From Blastococcus sp. HT6-4 (lineage in GTDB: Bacteria > Actinomycetota > Actinomycetes > Mycobacteriales > Geodermatophilaceae), in assembly GCF_039679125.1 (NCBI RefSeq), contig NZ_CP155551.1:3472001-3536000 (forward strand): DNA of 64,000 nucleotides, given 5' to 3'. Within the stretch, counting starts at the first letter, position 1. The number at the start of each line of letters is the position of its first letter. The position numbers and the translations under genes are program-made. A model generated the notes under the pieces. It did no database searches, was not told where the DNA came from, and saw only the letters and a program-made list of their open reading frames with translations. This document shows positions 63,852-64,000 of the stretch, piece by piece.

Positions 63852-64000
63852 ATGAGCGACGTCCCGTTCGGCTTCGGCCCTCCCGACCGTGACCCCGAGC
63901 GCCGTGAGCCCGGGCGCGCAGGCGACCAGGGAGGTGGCGACCCGTTCGGTCTCGGCGCGCTCTTCGGAGGGCTCGCCGGCGGCGGGTCGCCGGAGGACGT
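63852..64000 (+). CDS. Zinc-dependent metalloprotease (DUF2342 type), N-terminal part
   Basis: The gene runs off the window after 49 codons. The visible start, MSDVPFGFGPPDRDPERREPG followed by a glycine-rich DPFGLGALFGGLAGGG, matches the N-terminus of the actinobacterial DUF2342 metalloproteases, which often lie divergent from the PDZ/Lon protein. The catalytic HExxH region is outside the window. TACCGT (63840-63845) precedes ATG 63852 by 6 nt, so it is probably leaderless. Confidence 0.7.
   Translation, partial: MSDVPFGFGPPDRDPERREPGRAGDQGGGDPFGLGALFGGLAGGGSPED

Overview
The window is very high in G+C, has short intergenic gaps and many GTG starts. It looks like chromosome from a mycothiol-using actinobacterium. 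A SigR/RsrA pair, actinobacterial HisN, a UPF0182 membrane protein, a YlbL-type PDZ protease and many leaderless genes all fit. The best lineage clue is a formate dehydrogenase whose selenocysteine codon is UAG. This recoding has been reported in Geodermatophilus and Blastococcus (recalled, not looked up), so Geodermatophilaceae is the most likely family. I found no integrase, transposase, CRISPR array or rRNA.

Layout. 1-9.7 kb: redox-stress sigma factor and anti-sigma factor, YbaK deacylase, spermidine-synthase-like membrane protein, SRAP, succinate-semialdehyde dehydrogenase, AroA, RsgA and small regulators. 9.7-18.7 kb: HisN, xylulokinase with an aldo/keto reductase, PAP2 phosphatase, a stress-type SRPBCC/Zn-alcohol dehydrogenase pair, and transsulfuration genes cbs-metB. 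18.7-24.3 kb: ABM monooxygenase, methionine aminopeptidase behind a tiny coupled ORF, glycosyltransferase, pyruvyltransferase-like protein, VOC protein, and a P450-ferredoxin-acetyltransferase operon. 24.3-29.1 kb: initiator tRNA, SDR/GH15 operon and small membrane proteins.

29.1-50.3 kb is a respiratory island. It carries fdhA(UAG-Sec)-fdhB-nrfD, a complete System I cytochrome c maturation operon (ccmA to a ccmH/I fusion) followed by a cupredoxin lipoprotein and CtaG, and, divergently, coxB-coxA-coxC-orf-cytC-qcrC-qcrA-qcrB. A plausible electron path is formate to quinone (NrfD), quinol to a bc complex, and cytochrome c to a caa3-type oxidase. The c-type hemes would be attached by the neighbouring Ccm system and copper handled by CtaG and the cupredoxin. 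Nearly all genes here overlap by 4 bp (GTGA/ATGA), which implies tight translational coupling.

50.3-64 kb: an enolase-superfamily protein with a repeat-containing membrane protein, a large FAD/Fe-S D-lactate-dehydrogenase-like protein downstream of a pyruvate-oxidase-like enzyme with a general-stress-type promoter, two more identical initiator tRNAs, a BCCT osmolyte transporter, UPF0182, a PDZ/Lon-domain protease and the start of a probable zinc metalloprotease. All annotation is by reading the sequence; no database search was run.
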